NCBI RefSeq assembly: GCF_900114465.1
Contig: NZ_FOTD01000010.1
Span: 35,440 to 99,439 of the forward strand
DNA from: Trichococcus palustris
Lineage (GTDB): Bacteria > Bacillota > Bacilli > Lactobacillales > Aerococcaceae
Direction of reading: 5' to 3'
DNA length: 64,000 bases
The notes beneath the pieces are model-generated. The model did no database searches. It had not been told where the DNA came from and saw only the letters and a program-made list of their open reading frames with translations. The position numbers and the translations under genes were made by a program. Positions 9,756 through 17,596 of this stretch are shown one piece after another (within the stretch, counting starts at the first letter, position 1; every line of letters starts with the position of its first letter).

Positions 9756-10358
9756 ATGGATAAGTATCTTATTTTAATAGCAGGGAGTCCAGCAACAGGA
9801 AAAAGCTACTTAATCAATTTGATAAAAAAAGTTCTACCAGACATGTTCATCCTTACTCCGGATGAAGGAAAGGAGATATTCGCCGACTCAGTAGGTTTTG
9901 ATAGCTTGGAGGAGAAGGCACAATTAGAAAAAAAAGTTTGGGAATTCTATTATGGGGCATTGGATCTATATATGAGTGCGGGCAAACGATTCATTTTATC
10001 GGAATATCCGTTCTCCAATAAACAACGCTCTTCCTTAGAAAGTTTAGCAAACAAATATTCATATAAAGTTATAACGATTAGACTAGTAGCCGATTTTGAT
10101 GCTTTATGGGCCAGAAGAAAAGTGCGAGATATCGAAAATGATAGGCATTTGAGTCATGTAATGTCACACTATCATTTTGGAGATTCTCTGGATGATCGTT
10201 CAAAAGCAGATAGTCTGATTACGGAAGAAGAATTCAGGAACATTATTGAAACGCGACAATATAACGAGTTCTCATTAGGTCAACTGTATGAGTATGATGT
10301 GTCTGATTTTTCTAAGGTAGACTATACGGATTTGTTGAATAAATTGAGAACGCTTTAG
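9756..10358 (+). CDS. P-loop kinase of the AAA/zeta-like type
   Basis: 200 aa. A Walker A motif (GSPATGKS, residues 10-17) begins a predicted small-molecule kinase fold; LTPDEGKEIF (about 35) and RRKVRDIEND (about 125) look like substrate and lid regions. It starts 8 bp after the aldolase stop and ends the operon. The family resembles predicted kinases (AAA_33, zeta-toxin-like). The context suggests it phosphorylates the PTS product so that the aldolase can cut it. It is not PfkB-like, so the chemistry is inferred from position only. Confidence 0.7.
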   Translation: MDKYLILIAGSPATGKSYLINLIKKVLPDMFILTPDEGKEIFADSVGFDSLEEKAQLEKKVWEFYYGALDLYMSAGKRFILSEYPFSNKQRSSLESLANKYSYKVITIRLVADFDALWARRKVRDIENDRHLSHVMSHYHFGDSLDDRSKADSLITEEEFRNIIETRQYNEFSLGQLYEYDVSDFSKVDYTDLLNKLRTL

Positions 10359-10472
10359 TGGGGGTAACACTTTTCAGACATGAGTCCAATCTTTTGTGAA
10401 GGTGTACATGAATGTACAATGATTTGATTCTAATTATTTATCACGGGTTTTTACAATTAGATTGATAAAAAG

Positions 10473-10508
10473 GGGTTAGAGACATTAATTTTATAATGTT
10501 TCTAATCC
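10473..10508. terminator. Possible terminator after the PTS cassette
   Basis: A 14-bp imperfect inverted repeat (GGTTAGAGACATTA with TAATGTTTCTAATCC) closes a short loop; the following bases are only moderately T-rich. It lies 115 bp past the kinase stop. Also in the gap, TGTACAT-GA-ATGTACA at 10403-10418 is a short perfect palindrome. Confidence 0.45.
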
Positions 10509-10559
10509 TATTATTTGCTTTTGTATTATATAACTTGACAGATATGATCTGGAAATTAT

Positions 10560-10970
10560 TCAAATCACGATACAAAAAAGTATCTATCAGTTTGACTTTC
10601 GCTAAGTAATCTTGCCATTTAATGAGAATAAATAGGTATAGCGGGATATCCTTCCGCGACTTTTTCTTCAATCAGTTTACGATAAGTATCCAAATTACTT
10701 GCTATCTCTAAGGCTGGATTCTTTGGTTTGGTCAGCTCGGGATTATCACAAATGGTTCCAACGACAACTAACTCTGATGAATGCTCTTGGCTTTTTTATT
10801 ATTTCATTTCGTTCTTCAGTATCTCCAGCCATTCTTCCAACACATCTCTGTCCTCAGCAAAATCCGTCGTCTGGGCAAGGCCTTTTTCATAGATTTCCTT
10901 GGCCTTCTCAAAATCCGTGGGCTGATAGAAGTGGTACACGTCTTCCCAGCCGACATTAGTAGGTATTGGT
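10560..10970 (-). pseudogene. Decayed gene remnants on the minus strand
   Basis: The 753-bp gap between the kinase and the YccF gene contains two protein-like stretches on the minus strand. One ends with a stop at 10799 and reads VGWEDVYHFYQPTDFEKAKE followed by a Glu-rich helix. The other lies further along (about 10770-10620) and reads ELVVVGTICDNPELTKP followed by LEIASNLDTYRKLIEEKVAE before a stop. Neither has an intact start, a full domain or a ribosome site, so I read them as broken relics. I do not recognise the families. Confidence 0.4.
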
Positions 10971-11111
10971 CTTATTTTAGCACTTGATGGGTTGGGAAGT
11001 AAGGAATTCTCGCACGTGAATGTGCATCTTTGAGTGGAAAATTCAGTACTTAGACCGATGCCTAAGCACTCAACAGGGATTATAATGTAAAGGAAAGAGA
11101 GGTTGAGGATC

Positions 11112-11480
11112 ATGAATTTCTTAATGAATCTGGTTTGGTTTGTTTTGGGTGGGTTTATCAGCTTTTTTTCCTGGATTGTGATCGGAATCCTGTGGTGCCT
11201 GACAATTGTCGGGACTCCTGTCGGCATGCAATGCTTCAAGTTCGCGGTAATGGCGGCAGTGCCCTTCGGCAGGGAAATCCGCATAAGCGACAGCGGCACA
11301 TCTTTGATCATAAACATTGTCTGGATGCTGTTGGGCGGATTGGCATTGGCGGCTGAAGAAGTCATCCTGGGTGTTGCTTTCTGCCTAACAATTGTGGGCA
11401 TTCCTTTTGGGCTGCAGCATTTCAAGCATGCCAAATTGGCACTGATGCCGTTCGGTGCGGAAATCTATCGGATTTCTTAA
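11112..11480 (+). CDS. YccF-domain membrane protein
   Basis: 122 aa with two near-repeated halves of hydrophobic segments (MNFLMNLVWFVLGGF and INIVWMLLGGLALA), each followed by a small-residue motif (CLTIVGTPVGMQCFK and CLTIVGIPFGLQHFK) and a conserved PFG. This is the YccF inner-membrane domain in duplicate. The function of the family is not settled. GAGG lies 6 nt before ATG 11112. It stands alone and is followed by a terminator. Confidence 0.85.
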   Translation: MNFLMNLVWFVLGGFISFFSWIVIGILWCLTIVGTPVGMQCFKFAVMAAVPFGREIRISDSGTSLIINIVWMLLGGLALAAEEVILGVAFCLTIVGIPFGLQHFKHAKLALMPFGAEIYRIS

Positions 11481-11550
11481 TATCCAATGCCGTCATCGAA
11501 TAGATTGGTAGATGGGTGCGCTGCCGAAGAAAGACCCTATTTTAAAAAGT

Positions 11551-11602
11551 AATGAGGCTTCTTATACCCAGTCGATCACTGGTATAAGGGGCCTCATTTT
11601 TT
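11551..11602. terminator. Terminator after yccF-like gene
   Basis: Imperfect inverted repeat AATGAGGCTTCTTATACCCAGT / ACTGGTATAAGGGGCCTCATT (one arm given in part) with a six-T tail. It lies between the plus-strand YccF gene and the end of the minus-strand NmrA gene. Confidence 0.8.
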
Positions 11603-11669
11603 ATAGAGCCAAAACTATAACTTTTCAGGGTCACAAGCAATTACGCTGAAAAGGTTAGGCACAATTCAA

Positions 11670-12545
11670 TTATTTATTTTGCGTGATTTCCTTTACGATT
11701 TGGCTCAACGCCTCATTGATCGGGGTTGCCGGACGACCAAGCAGTTTCTCGAAATCGTTGCTCTCAACATCCAGGGAGCCTACTCGAATGCTTTTTTGGA
11801 TCTCAACAAGGATAGGAATAACGAAATCCGGCACACCAGCATCCTGCATGATTTCAGCATAGGCAGCGTCATCAACCTGTTGCACGCTTACTTCTTTACC
11901 TAGTACGCTTCCGAGAGCTGCTGCTATTTCTTCTTGAGTCGATACCTTGCCAGAAAGCTCGTAGATTGTATTTTCGTGCCCGTCACCGGAAAGTACGGCA
12001 GCCGCAGCCTCTGCATAATCTTGTTGCAATGCCCAGCCGACCTTGCCGGCTCCTGCTGATGTGACCCAAGGAGATCCTGCCAGGACACCTTGAATACTTG
12101 AAATTTCATTCTCCAAGTACCAGTTGTTGCGCAAGAAGGAGTAGGGGATCCCTGTCTTCAAGATCGCTTCTTCTGTGAACTGATGCGTGGGAGCGAATAA
12201 ATTTTTGCTTTCTTTTGCATTCGCTAAACTGGTATACGCGATGAAAGCGACGCTGGCGCGTTCTGCCGCAGCTACCGCATTGGCATGCTGGCGGATTCTT
12301 GTTTCATTATCCCCATCTGCAGAGACAAGCAATAAACGATCGACACCTGCAAAAGCAGCATCCAATGTTTCCGGATGATCGAAATCCCCTTGTCGGACTT
12401 CCACTCCACGTGCCCTTAATTCTTCCGCTTTCTCCGGGTTACGAACACTGACAGCCAGTTGACTGGCTGGTACAGTCTTCAACAGCATTTCTACAACCTT
12501 GGTTCCGAATTTTCCAGTTGCTCCGGTTACTAATAATTTCATCAT
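11670..12545 (-). CDS. NmrA-type NAD(P)-binding protein (quinone oxidoreductase-like)
   Basis: 291 aa atypical short-chain dehydrogenase. The Rossmann motif TGATGKFG follows the N-terminal MMKLLVTG. The rest matches the NmrA/QOR2 (YtfG-like) group, which bind NADPH and reduce quinones. Starts further upstream would add a hydrophobic run with no ribosome site; GGGAGAG lies 4-5 nt before ATG 12545. It is divergent from an HxlR regulator with an operator between, the classic layout for quinone or aldehyde stress sensing. That role is inferred. Confidence 0.87.
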   Translation of the reverse strand: MMKLLVTGATGKFGTKVVEMLLKTVPASQLAVSVRNPEKAEELRARGVEVRQGDFDHPETLDAAFAGVDRLLLVSADGDNETRIRQHANAVAAAERASVAFIAYTSLANAKESKNLFAPTHQFTEEAILKTGIPYSFLRNNWYLENEISSIQGVLAGSPWVTSAGAGKVGWALQQDYAEAAAAVLSGDGHENTIYELSGKVSTQEEIAAALGSVLGKEVSVQQVDDAAYAEIMQDAGVPDFVIPILVEIQKSIRVGSLDVESNDFEKLLGRPATPINEALSQIVKEITQNK

Positions 12546-12612
12546 GCATCTCTCCCTTTTTTTGTTTACTTTTTTATAGTAAGCTAATAGTATAACAATA
12601 GACATCTTTTTG

Positions 12613-12654
12613 AAAGTAGGCACTTTTTAATGACCTAGTCACAAAAACAGTACC
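12613..12654. promoter_or_regulatory. HxlR-type operator between NmrA and hxlR genes
   Basis: The minus strand reads TAAAAAGTGCCTACTTT (12613-12629), and a weaker opposing arm, GTCACAAAAACAGTACC, lies at 12638-12654. The same motif is present at 42138-42180 and 62421-62443, each close to HxlR-linked or redox genes. Confidence 0.6.
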
Positions 12655-12677
12655 ATTAAGAACGGGAGGGGTTTATT

Positions 12678-13022
12678 ATGGCAAGAAGTCGGTTTGGTGA
12701 ACCTGCAGGGGAGCAAATAGAGGTTTGCCCCGTAACGCAAACGCAAGACATCATTGCGGGGAAATGGAAGATCATCATCTTATGGAATTTAAGCACGCAG
12801 ACAAGAAGGTTCAATGAGCTCCAACGGTTGTTGCCTAATATTTCGAAAGGGATACTGACAAGGCAATTGAGGGAATTGGAAGAAGATCAGATGGTTCATA
12901 GAGAAGTTTATAAGGAAGTTCCGCCAAAAGTAGAATATTCCTTAACGCCATTGGGGCAAAGTTTCATCCCGATCCTGCAGAGCATGGGCGAATGGAGCAA
13001 AAAGAATTTAGTAAGTAAATAA
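12678..13022 (+). CDS. HxlR-family transcriptional regulator
   Basis: 114 aa winged-helix regulator. The hallmark GKWKIIILWNL, FNELQRLLPNISKGILTRQL and PPKVEYSLTPLG blocks are all present. Cys17 in EVCPV is at the position of the redox-active Cys in YodB/HypR-type members. GGGAGGGG precedes ATG 12678. It is divergent from the NmrA-type oxidoreductase and probably controls it and itself through the operator at 12613-12654. Confidence 0.9.
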   Translation: MARSRFGEPAGEQIEVCPVTQTQDIIAGKWKIIILWNLSTQTRRFNELQRLLPNISKGILTRQLRELEEDQMVHREVYKEVPPKVEYSLTPLGQSFIPILQSMGEWSKKNLVSK

Positions 13023-13023
13023 A

Positions 13024-13062
13024 AAGAGTCGATTTCTTGCAACGAGGAATCGACTTTTTTAC
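13024..13062 (+). terminator. Terminator of hxlR
   Basis: GTCGATTTC and GAAATCGAC-type arms separated by about 10 nt, then six T residues. It lies immediately after the HxlR stop. Confidence 0.85.
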
Positions 13063-13063
13063 A

Positions 13064-13200
13064 TTAAATCCCCGACGAAGCCCTGTTCGCCGATAATTAC
13101 AAGAGAAATGTACGTCAAATTATCGACGAGGCCCACCTCATCGGGAAACAAAAGAGAAAAGTACGTTAAATCCCCGACGAAGCCCTAGTTCGTCTATAAA
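13064..13200. repeat. Degenerate ~50-bp intergenic tandem repeat, three copies
   Basis: Three imperfect units share the pattern AGAGAAAnGTACGTnAAAT followed by CCCCGACGAAGCCC. Copies lie at about 13064-13100, 13103-13150 and 13152-13200; the first and third are nearly identical over 21 bp (TTAAATCCCCGACGAAGCCC). They fill the 337-bp gap upstream of the MgtC gene. No ORF or coding signal is seen here. Confidence 0.55.
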
Positions 13201-13359
13201 TCCCGTCTCATCATCAAATTGAACAGATAAAACACGATAACGGACGACTTGAAAATGAATGCAGCCATTTCCGCAAGATAGTGCTATCCTCTGCTTTCGT
13301 CATAGGGTATATTTAATGGAAACATGTATGGAACGAAAAAAGATAGGAGGGATGTATCT

Positions 13360-14070
13360 ATGGCATCTTTAGATTTAATGGAACTTAACATCCGCTTGCT
13401 GTCCGCCGTCGTCATAGGCACGGTGATTGGATCGGAACGGCAAATGAAAGGACAGGCTGCGGGATTGCGTACGAATATACTCGTCTGCCTTGCGGCGTGC
13501 ATCATAACCATCATCCAGGTGTTGTCCAGTCAGGAAGTCGTTGCGCTTGCCTTGCAAAATGAAGCGCTGCAGTCCGTACTGAGCACCGACTTCACGCGGA
13601 TAACCGCCCAAATCGTTTCCGGAATCGGGTTCATCGGCGCGGGTACCATCCTGGTGACCAAAAACAATAAGGTCGCCGGTCTGACGAGCGCCGCTTCGCT
13701 CTGGTCTGTGGCGGGGCTAGGCATAGCCGTCGGAATGGGCTATTATTATCTCGCGTTCACGGGCTGTTCGATCATCTATATCGTGTTGAGTGTCCTCAAA
13801 AAAATATTCGAAAGCAAAAAGACCATCAAGCTTACTGTGTACTTCAAAGGCCCGAAGGATTTTAAAAATAAGCTTTCCCAGCTGTTTGAGGGTATGGGGA
13901 TGGACATCCTGAAGATGGACTTCCGGGAGGAGTACAATGCGAAAGGTGATACGATCAATTGTTTCACTTATCGGGCGCAAGTATCGGATAAGTTGAACTT
14001 GAATGACGTCAGCAACAAACTGGTCGATTTTGATGAGTCCATCAGCTATGTGAAAGTTGATAACTTGTAG
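13360..14070 (+). CDS. MgtC/SapB-family membrane protein
   Basis: 236 aa. Residues ~8-145 hold the four to five transmembrane segments of the MgtC domain with the conserved GxxIGxERQMKGQAAGLRT and GIGFIGAGTILV motifs; residues ~155-236 form a cytoplasmic ACT-like domain. MgtC proteins affect magnesium homeostasis and stress survival, usually by modulating other membrane proteins. AGGAGGG at 13345-13351 decides for ATG 13360 over the upstream ATG 13324. It is a single gene, followed by the terminator at 14200. Confidence 0.88.
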   Translation: MASLDLMELNIRLLSAVVIGTVIGSERQMKGQAAGLRTNILVCLAACIITIIQVLSSQEVVALALQNEALQSVLSTDFTRITAQIVSGIGFIGAGTILVTKNNKVAGLTSAASLWSVAGLGIAVGMGYYYLAFTGCSIIYIVLSVLKKIFESKKTIKLTVYFKGPKDFKNKLSQLFEGMGMDILKMDFREEYNAKGDTINCFTYRAQVSDKLNLNDVSNKLVDFDESISYVKVDNL

Positions 14071-14196
14071 GGAAAGGATTAATCCGGCTATTCCTTACTG
14101 TCGTTGCAGCCAAGGCAACCATCAAAGTGGTTGACCACTTAAAGCAACAGTAAGCAGCGAAAGCATCGTTAGTCGGATGCAAATTTCTATAGGAAG

Positions 14197-14241
14197 ACAA
14201 AAAAACATCACCCGAAATATATTTTTGGGTGATGTTTTTTA
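14197..14241. terminator. Bidirectional terminator
   Basis: AAAAAACATCACCC and GGGTGATGTTTTTT arms flank a 13-nt loop. With A and T runs on both sides it can end both the MgtC gene and the convergent minus-strand MerR operon. Confidence 0.88.
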
Positions 14242-14252
14242 TCTGAAGCATA

Positions 14253-14630
14253 TTAAATCATAAGTTCCCCGACTTTTTGCTGCAGGACCGTATCGTAGTT
14301 TTCGATTTTGTGGTCCAGTCGGTCCAGTGTTGCCTGCATGTCTTGCATTTTGCTTTGTAGCTGCTCCCGTTGCTCTATCAGCAACGTTCTGCGGGTTTCC
14401 AGTGTTGTATCGCCTTCGTGGAACAGACGGACGTACTCGATCAATACTTCAATTGGTAAGCCGGCAGAGCGCATGCATTTGGCGAAGTTGATCCATTTCA
14501 TGTCTGTCTCATCGTAATTCCGGATTCCGCCCTGGGTCCGCTTGACGGTTGGGATCAGCCCGATCCGTTCGTAGTAGCGGAGCGTGTCGCTTGAAATACC
14601 ATTGATTCTGCTTACCTCTGCAATGTTCAT
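14253..14630 (-). CDS. MerR-family regulator
   Basis: 125 aa. The N-terminal HTH (MNIAEVSRINGISSDTLRYY, then ERIGLIP) and R-N-Y-D-E wing are typical, followed by a long dimerisation helix (about 75-118). No effector Cys cluster is present, which matches the AdhR/NmlR-like group. GGGAGG precedes the ATG. It lies 36 bp after the histidine phosphatase gene on the same strand, and three MerR-type operators lie upstream at 15280-15484, so the system is probably autoregulated and also controls the MFS gene. Confidence 0.9.
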   Translation of the reverse strand: MNIAEVSRINGISSDTLRYYERIGLIPTVKRTQGGIRNYDETDMKWINFAKCMRSAGLPIEVLIEYVRLFHEGDTTLETRRTLLIEQREQLQSKMQDMQATLDRLDHKIENYDTVLQQKVGELMI

Positions 14631-14666
14631 AATGGATCCTCCCGTTGTCTGAAGTGTGGGTATGTT

Positions 14667-15236
14667 CTAAATACCGTGCTGGATGACTTCCAGCAGGGTG
14701 AAGTTCTTGTCGGTGACGTCATATTCATATTTGAAAATGCAGCAGTTGGGAACTCCTTTCTGCAGGACTTCATGCGGATCCTGCCAGGCGCTCAAGAAAT
14801 GGATGCAAGCCCCAGCGTGGGAAACGGCCAAGACGCTGTGATGGTCATCCTGCTCCATGATTTCCTTACAGGTTTTGACTACCCGTTCCCTTACCTGTTC
14901 CCCAGACTCGCCGCCGTACTGAAGGAAAAAGGTGCTCTTATCTTCGGGATTCAGGTCTTCGCTTTCGCCTTCGAACGCCCCGAAATGCATTTCCTTCAAG
15001 CCTTTTAGCCGCGTATAGGGCATTTCATTATTGGTGACGATTTCCAACGTATCGCTACTGCGTTCCGCTGTGGAACTGTAGGCGTGGTCCAGCGAAATAT
15101 CGCTGAAATAAGCGGATGCTACTTTGGCTTGTTGGATGCCGAGTTCGGTCAAAGGGGAATCGCAGGATCCCTGTATTTTTCTTCGGACATTGAATAGTGT
15201 CTGCCCGTGCCGCATCAAATAAAAAGTCTTCTTCAA
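14667..15236 (-). CDS. Histidine phosphatase (phosphoglycerate mutase-like)
   Basis: 189 aa. The catalytic LMRHGQT motif lies at residues 7-13 and the second histidine in AVSHAGACIHF near 140; YSSTAERSSDT completes the PGAM/histidine-phosphatase signature. It should hydrolyse a small phosphoester in the cytoplasm; the substrate is unknown. The start is a TTG at 15236: GGAGGAGG lies 7-8 nt upstream and no ATG or GTG is available in frame. It is the first gene of a two-gene operon with the MerR regulator. Confidence 0.87.
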   Translation of the reverse strand: MKKTFYLMRHGQTLFNVRRKIQGSCDSPLTELGIQQAKVASAYFSDISLDHAYSSTAERSSDTLEIVTNNEMPYTRLKGLKEMHFGAFEGESEDLNPEDKSTFFLQYGGESGEQVRERVVKTCKEIMEQDDHHSVLAVSHAGACIHFLSAWQDPHEVLQKGVPNCCIFKYEYDVTDKNFTLLEVIQHGI

Positions 15237-15279
15237 ATAATGGCCTCCTCCGGAAAGATGGATCTTACCTCGTTAACGA

Positions 15280-15310
15280 CTACATTAACTTGAAGTTGAC
15301 TCCAAGTCAA
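15280..15310 (-). promoter_or_regulatory. MerR-type operator 3
   Basis: The minus strand has TTGACT at 15310-15305 followed by a dyad (ACTTGGAGT-CA-ACTTCAAGT). The -10 at the expected 19-nt distance is weak. It lies in the leader of the histidine phosphatase gene. Confidence 0.6.
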
Positions 15311-15385
15311 GAGGTGGAGCATCTAAAAGAAAAAATTTATATTTTATTATGTTTTTTCGCCGCCACCATCTTTTACTACAAACAT

Positions 15386-15416
15386 ACTCTACACCCTGGA
15401 GTTAACTCGAAGTCAA
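15386..15416 (-). promoter_or_regulatory. MerR-type promoter/operator 2
   Basis: The minus strand reads TTGACT, a 19-nt spacer containing the dyad GAGTTAACTC, then TAGAGT. A long 19-nt spacer with a central dyad is the hallmark of MerR-activated promoters. It would drive the phosphatase-MerR operon. Confidence 0.72.
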
Positions 15417-15453
15417 GTATTCTTCTAAAAAGAGAAAACCTTTTTAAATAGTC

Positions 15454-15484
15454 TTGACCTGGAGTGCACTCCAGGTGTTAGGAT
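15454..15484 (+). promoter_or_regulatory. MerR-type promoter/operator 1, drives MFS gene
   Basis: TTGACC (15454-15459), a 19-nt spacer carrying the perfect dyad GGAGTGCACTCC, then TAGGAT (15479-15484). It points towards the MFS gene at 15553 and is divergent from operator 2. Confidence 0.75.
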
Positions 15485-15552
15485 TGATGAAATCGGACAC
15501 TCGCTCCAGAAAAAATACAGAGGAGCATACAACGCGGAAAGGCGGATTCCTT

Positions 15553-16770
15553 ATGAAGAACGAACTATTGAAGAAAATATCGATCCTATCGGTCTCGTTT
15601 ATTGTCGTCTCGGGAGGGGCTGTCGCAGCCAACATCCCGGCCATGGCCAAGACATTCGCTGATGTCCCTTTATCGACAGTCGAGATGTTATCGACGATCC
15701 CGGCGCTCTTCATCATCGTTTCGGTGCTGATGAGCAATACGATTGCGCGGTATTTGGGATATAAGCGGACAATCGCGATCGGGATAGCGATTGTCTTGGT
15801 TTCCGGCATCATCCCGGCCATTACAAATAATTTTTGGATCATCTTTATTTCGCGGGCGCTGTTCGGCATTGGTATAGGGCTGTTCAATTCTCTGCTCATT
15901 GCGATTATCAGCCATTTTTATGACGGTGACGAGCGGTCAGCCATGATCGGTTTCCAGAGCGCTTTTGAAGGCTTGGGTGGAATGACGGCAACTTTCGCTG
16001 TGGGGCAGCTGTTGAAGATCGATTGGCAAACTTCTTTTTGGGTTTATTTGAGCGCATTGCCAGTCCTCATCCTATTCCTATTGTTCGTTCCGAATGTCAC
16101 CTATGATGAAATCAGGAAAGAAAAATCACTCAACACAAGCGTGAAAAGGGTGGCGAATAATAAGGCCAACAACGAAGCGGAAGTCGGGAAAAGAGCCTTC
16201 CTTGGCTATATCGTGCTGTTGGTTATCGTTGTCGTCATCTATATGTCCATCGCAGTAAAGGTTACGACTCTGATGACTACTCTAGGATACGGCGATGCGA
16301 CTGACAGCAGCAACATCTTGGCTCTGATCGGGGTAGGCGCCATGGCCGCCGGCTTTCTTTTCGGGAAAGTCTATCGGGTCACGAAAAAATACACACTTCC
16401 GCTGGCTTTTTTCTTTATGAGCATCGGGATGCTGCTGATCGGTTCATCCAACAGTATTTTTCAGACTGGCATAGGAGCGATCATTTGCGGCTTTTCCGTC
16501 CGGACGTTCATCCCGTACTTGTTCAATAAAATCAATGCTTCCACCGCTGGAAATGCAGGCTACCGGACGTCCTTGCTGTTGGTCGGGTTTAATTTCGGTT
16601 CCGCCTTTTCTCCCTACGGCATCGCTCTGCTGGAACGGGTATACCCTGTGAGCTCCGTCCGCGATATCTTTTTCATCGAGGCGGCCATGATGGTCATCTT
16701 GGCGCTGATCGGGGTGGTGTTGGCCACGAAAAAGCCGGTCGAAGACGAGCAGCCGCTTGTGGCGGAGTGA
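15553..16770 (+). CDS. MFS transporter, probable drug exporter
   Basis: 405 aa with about twelve hydrophobic segments. The cytoplasmic loop 2-3 motif ARYLGYKRTIAIG (about 75) and the later FGKVYRVTKKYTLP are MFS-type. The frame is open upstream to 15454, but that would overlap the -35 of its own promoter; ATG 15553 with AAAGGCGG upstream is chosen. A MerR-type promoter directly ahead suggests induction by a compound that the MerR protein senses and the pump exports. The substrate is not known. Confidence 0.85.
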   Translation: MKNELLKKISILSVSFIVVSGGAVAANIPAMAKTFADVPLSTVEMLSTIPALFIIVSVLMSNTIARYLGYKRTIAIGIAIVLVSGIIPAITNNFWIIFISRALFGIGIGLFNSLLIAIISHFYDGDERSAMIGFQSAFEGLGGMTATFAVGQLLKIDWQTSFWVYLSALPVLILFLLFVPNVTYDEIRKEKSLNTSVKRVANNKANNEAEVGKRAFLGYIVLLVIVVVIYMSIAVKVTTLMTTLGYGDATDSSNILALIGVGAMAAGFLFGKVYRVTKKYTLPLAFFFMSIGMLLIGSSNSIFQTGIGAIICGFSVRTFIPYLFNKINASTAGNAGYRTSLLLVGFNFGSAFSPYGIALLERVYPVSSVRDIFFIEAAMMVILALIGVVLATKKPVEDEQPLVAE

Positions 16771-16810
16771 TTCCAGAAGGGTTCGAAACGAACATCATTA
16801 GAGTGAAATA

Positions 16811-16857
16811 AGATAACCCGCGAAAGACGCAGAGACGTCCTTCGCGGGTTATTTTTT
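16811..16857. terminator. Terminator after MFS gene
   Basis: GATAACCCGCGAA and TTCGCGGGTTAT arms with a T6 tail, about 45 bp after the MFS stop. Confidence 0.87.
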
Positions 16858-16952
16858 CGCTGAAAAGTGAATACGGGCTTGCTGTTTCTGAGCTTCATTG
16901 ACAATCAGCATCGCACATATCCCATTTCGCTGTGTTCAGATTTCACTGAAAA

Positions 16953-17234
16953 TTATTTTTTTACATTTCCCAATGGGAAGGTCGGCAGAATTTCTTCTTG
17001 GCCTTTCAGTCTGTATTTCAGTGCTCCGGATGGGCAAGTGTGGATGACGCGCGCCACTTCCTCGGCCGAATCCGCATCAGGTAATATCCAAGGCTTTCTT
17101 TTCATGTCAAAGATGGCATGATTCCCCCGGACGCAGTTTCCCGAATGTGTGCAGACGCTTAAGTTGAAGTAGACATCGACATTTTCCCCTGTATATTTTC
17201 GATAACCTTGCGCTAGTAGTTCAGACTCGTTCAT
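16953..17234 (-). CDS. YjdI-like 4Fe-4S mono-cluster protein
   Basis: 93 aa. Cys28, Cys34 and Cys67 lie in CTHSGNC and HTCPSGAL, the pattern of the divergent single-cluster ferredoxin domain (Fer4_19, YjdI). A conserved GNHAIFD follows the first pair. It is a small cytoplasmic Fe-S protein, possibly electron-transferring or sensing. GGGAGGG precedes ATG 17234, so the upstream ATG at 17279 is not used. In many genomes this domain is next to or fused with an acetyltransferase; none is seen here. Confidence 0.82.
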   Translation of the reverse strand: MNESELLAQGYRKYTGENVDVYFNLSVCTHSGNCVRGNHAIFDMKRKPWILPDADSAEEVARVIHTCPSGALKYRLKGQEEILPTFPLGNVKK

Positions 17235-17490
17235 AGTGGTGCCCTCCCATTTCTGAATCGTTATTGGCAGCGGATTCATATGCTTCTATTATATCATTTC
17301 GATACTAATCTTCGTACAGGAATGTTTCTCGCCGCACTATTTTTTCCCCGAAAAATAGAAATAGTCCGTTGGGAGGATCCTTGAGGCTGATAAAACGGTT
17401 TTTGCCACATACTGTTTAGATTATACGGGCGAATAAAATTCGAATTACATTTTTTTCGTGTAGTAAAATTTTTTGCCATTTAATTATTTT

Positions 17491-17531
17491 TTGACAAAAA
17501 GTGAAATAAAGTGAAATAAAATGGAAATAAA
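17491..17531 (+). promoter_or_regulatory. Promoter region with direct repeats, likely DeoR operator
   Basis: TTGACA at 17491-17496 is a good -35 but no clear -10 follows at standard spacing. Two exact GTGAAATAAA repeats (17501-17510 and 17511-17520) and a third imperfect one (17521-17531) follow. Tandem TGAAA-type repeats suit the DeoR regulator encoded at 20125. The remaining 362-bp gap shows no gene. Confidence 0.5.
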
Positions 17532-17596
17532 TGATTGTATTTGGAGGGAGAGCATGCTATTATGATGTGGAAGAAAAGAATAAGGAGGAACAAGAG

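Noticed and set aside
10403..10418. TGTACAT-GA-ATGTACA palindrome as an operator
   Set aside because: Short, AT-rich and not near a promoter; mentioned only as sequence detail.
11621..11655. Hairpin (CTTTTCAG/CTGAAAAG) after the NmrA gene
   Set aside because: Large loop and no T run. It may have minor effects but does not support a terminator call.
13064..13200. CRISPR array
   Set aside because: Units are degenerate and adjacent without equal unique spacers; no cas genes in the window.
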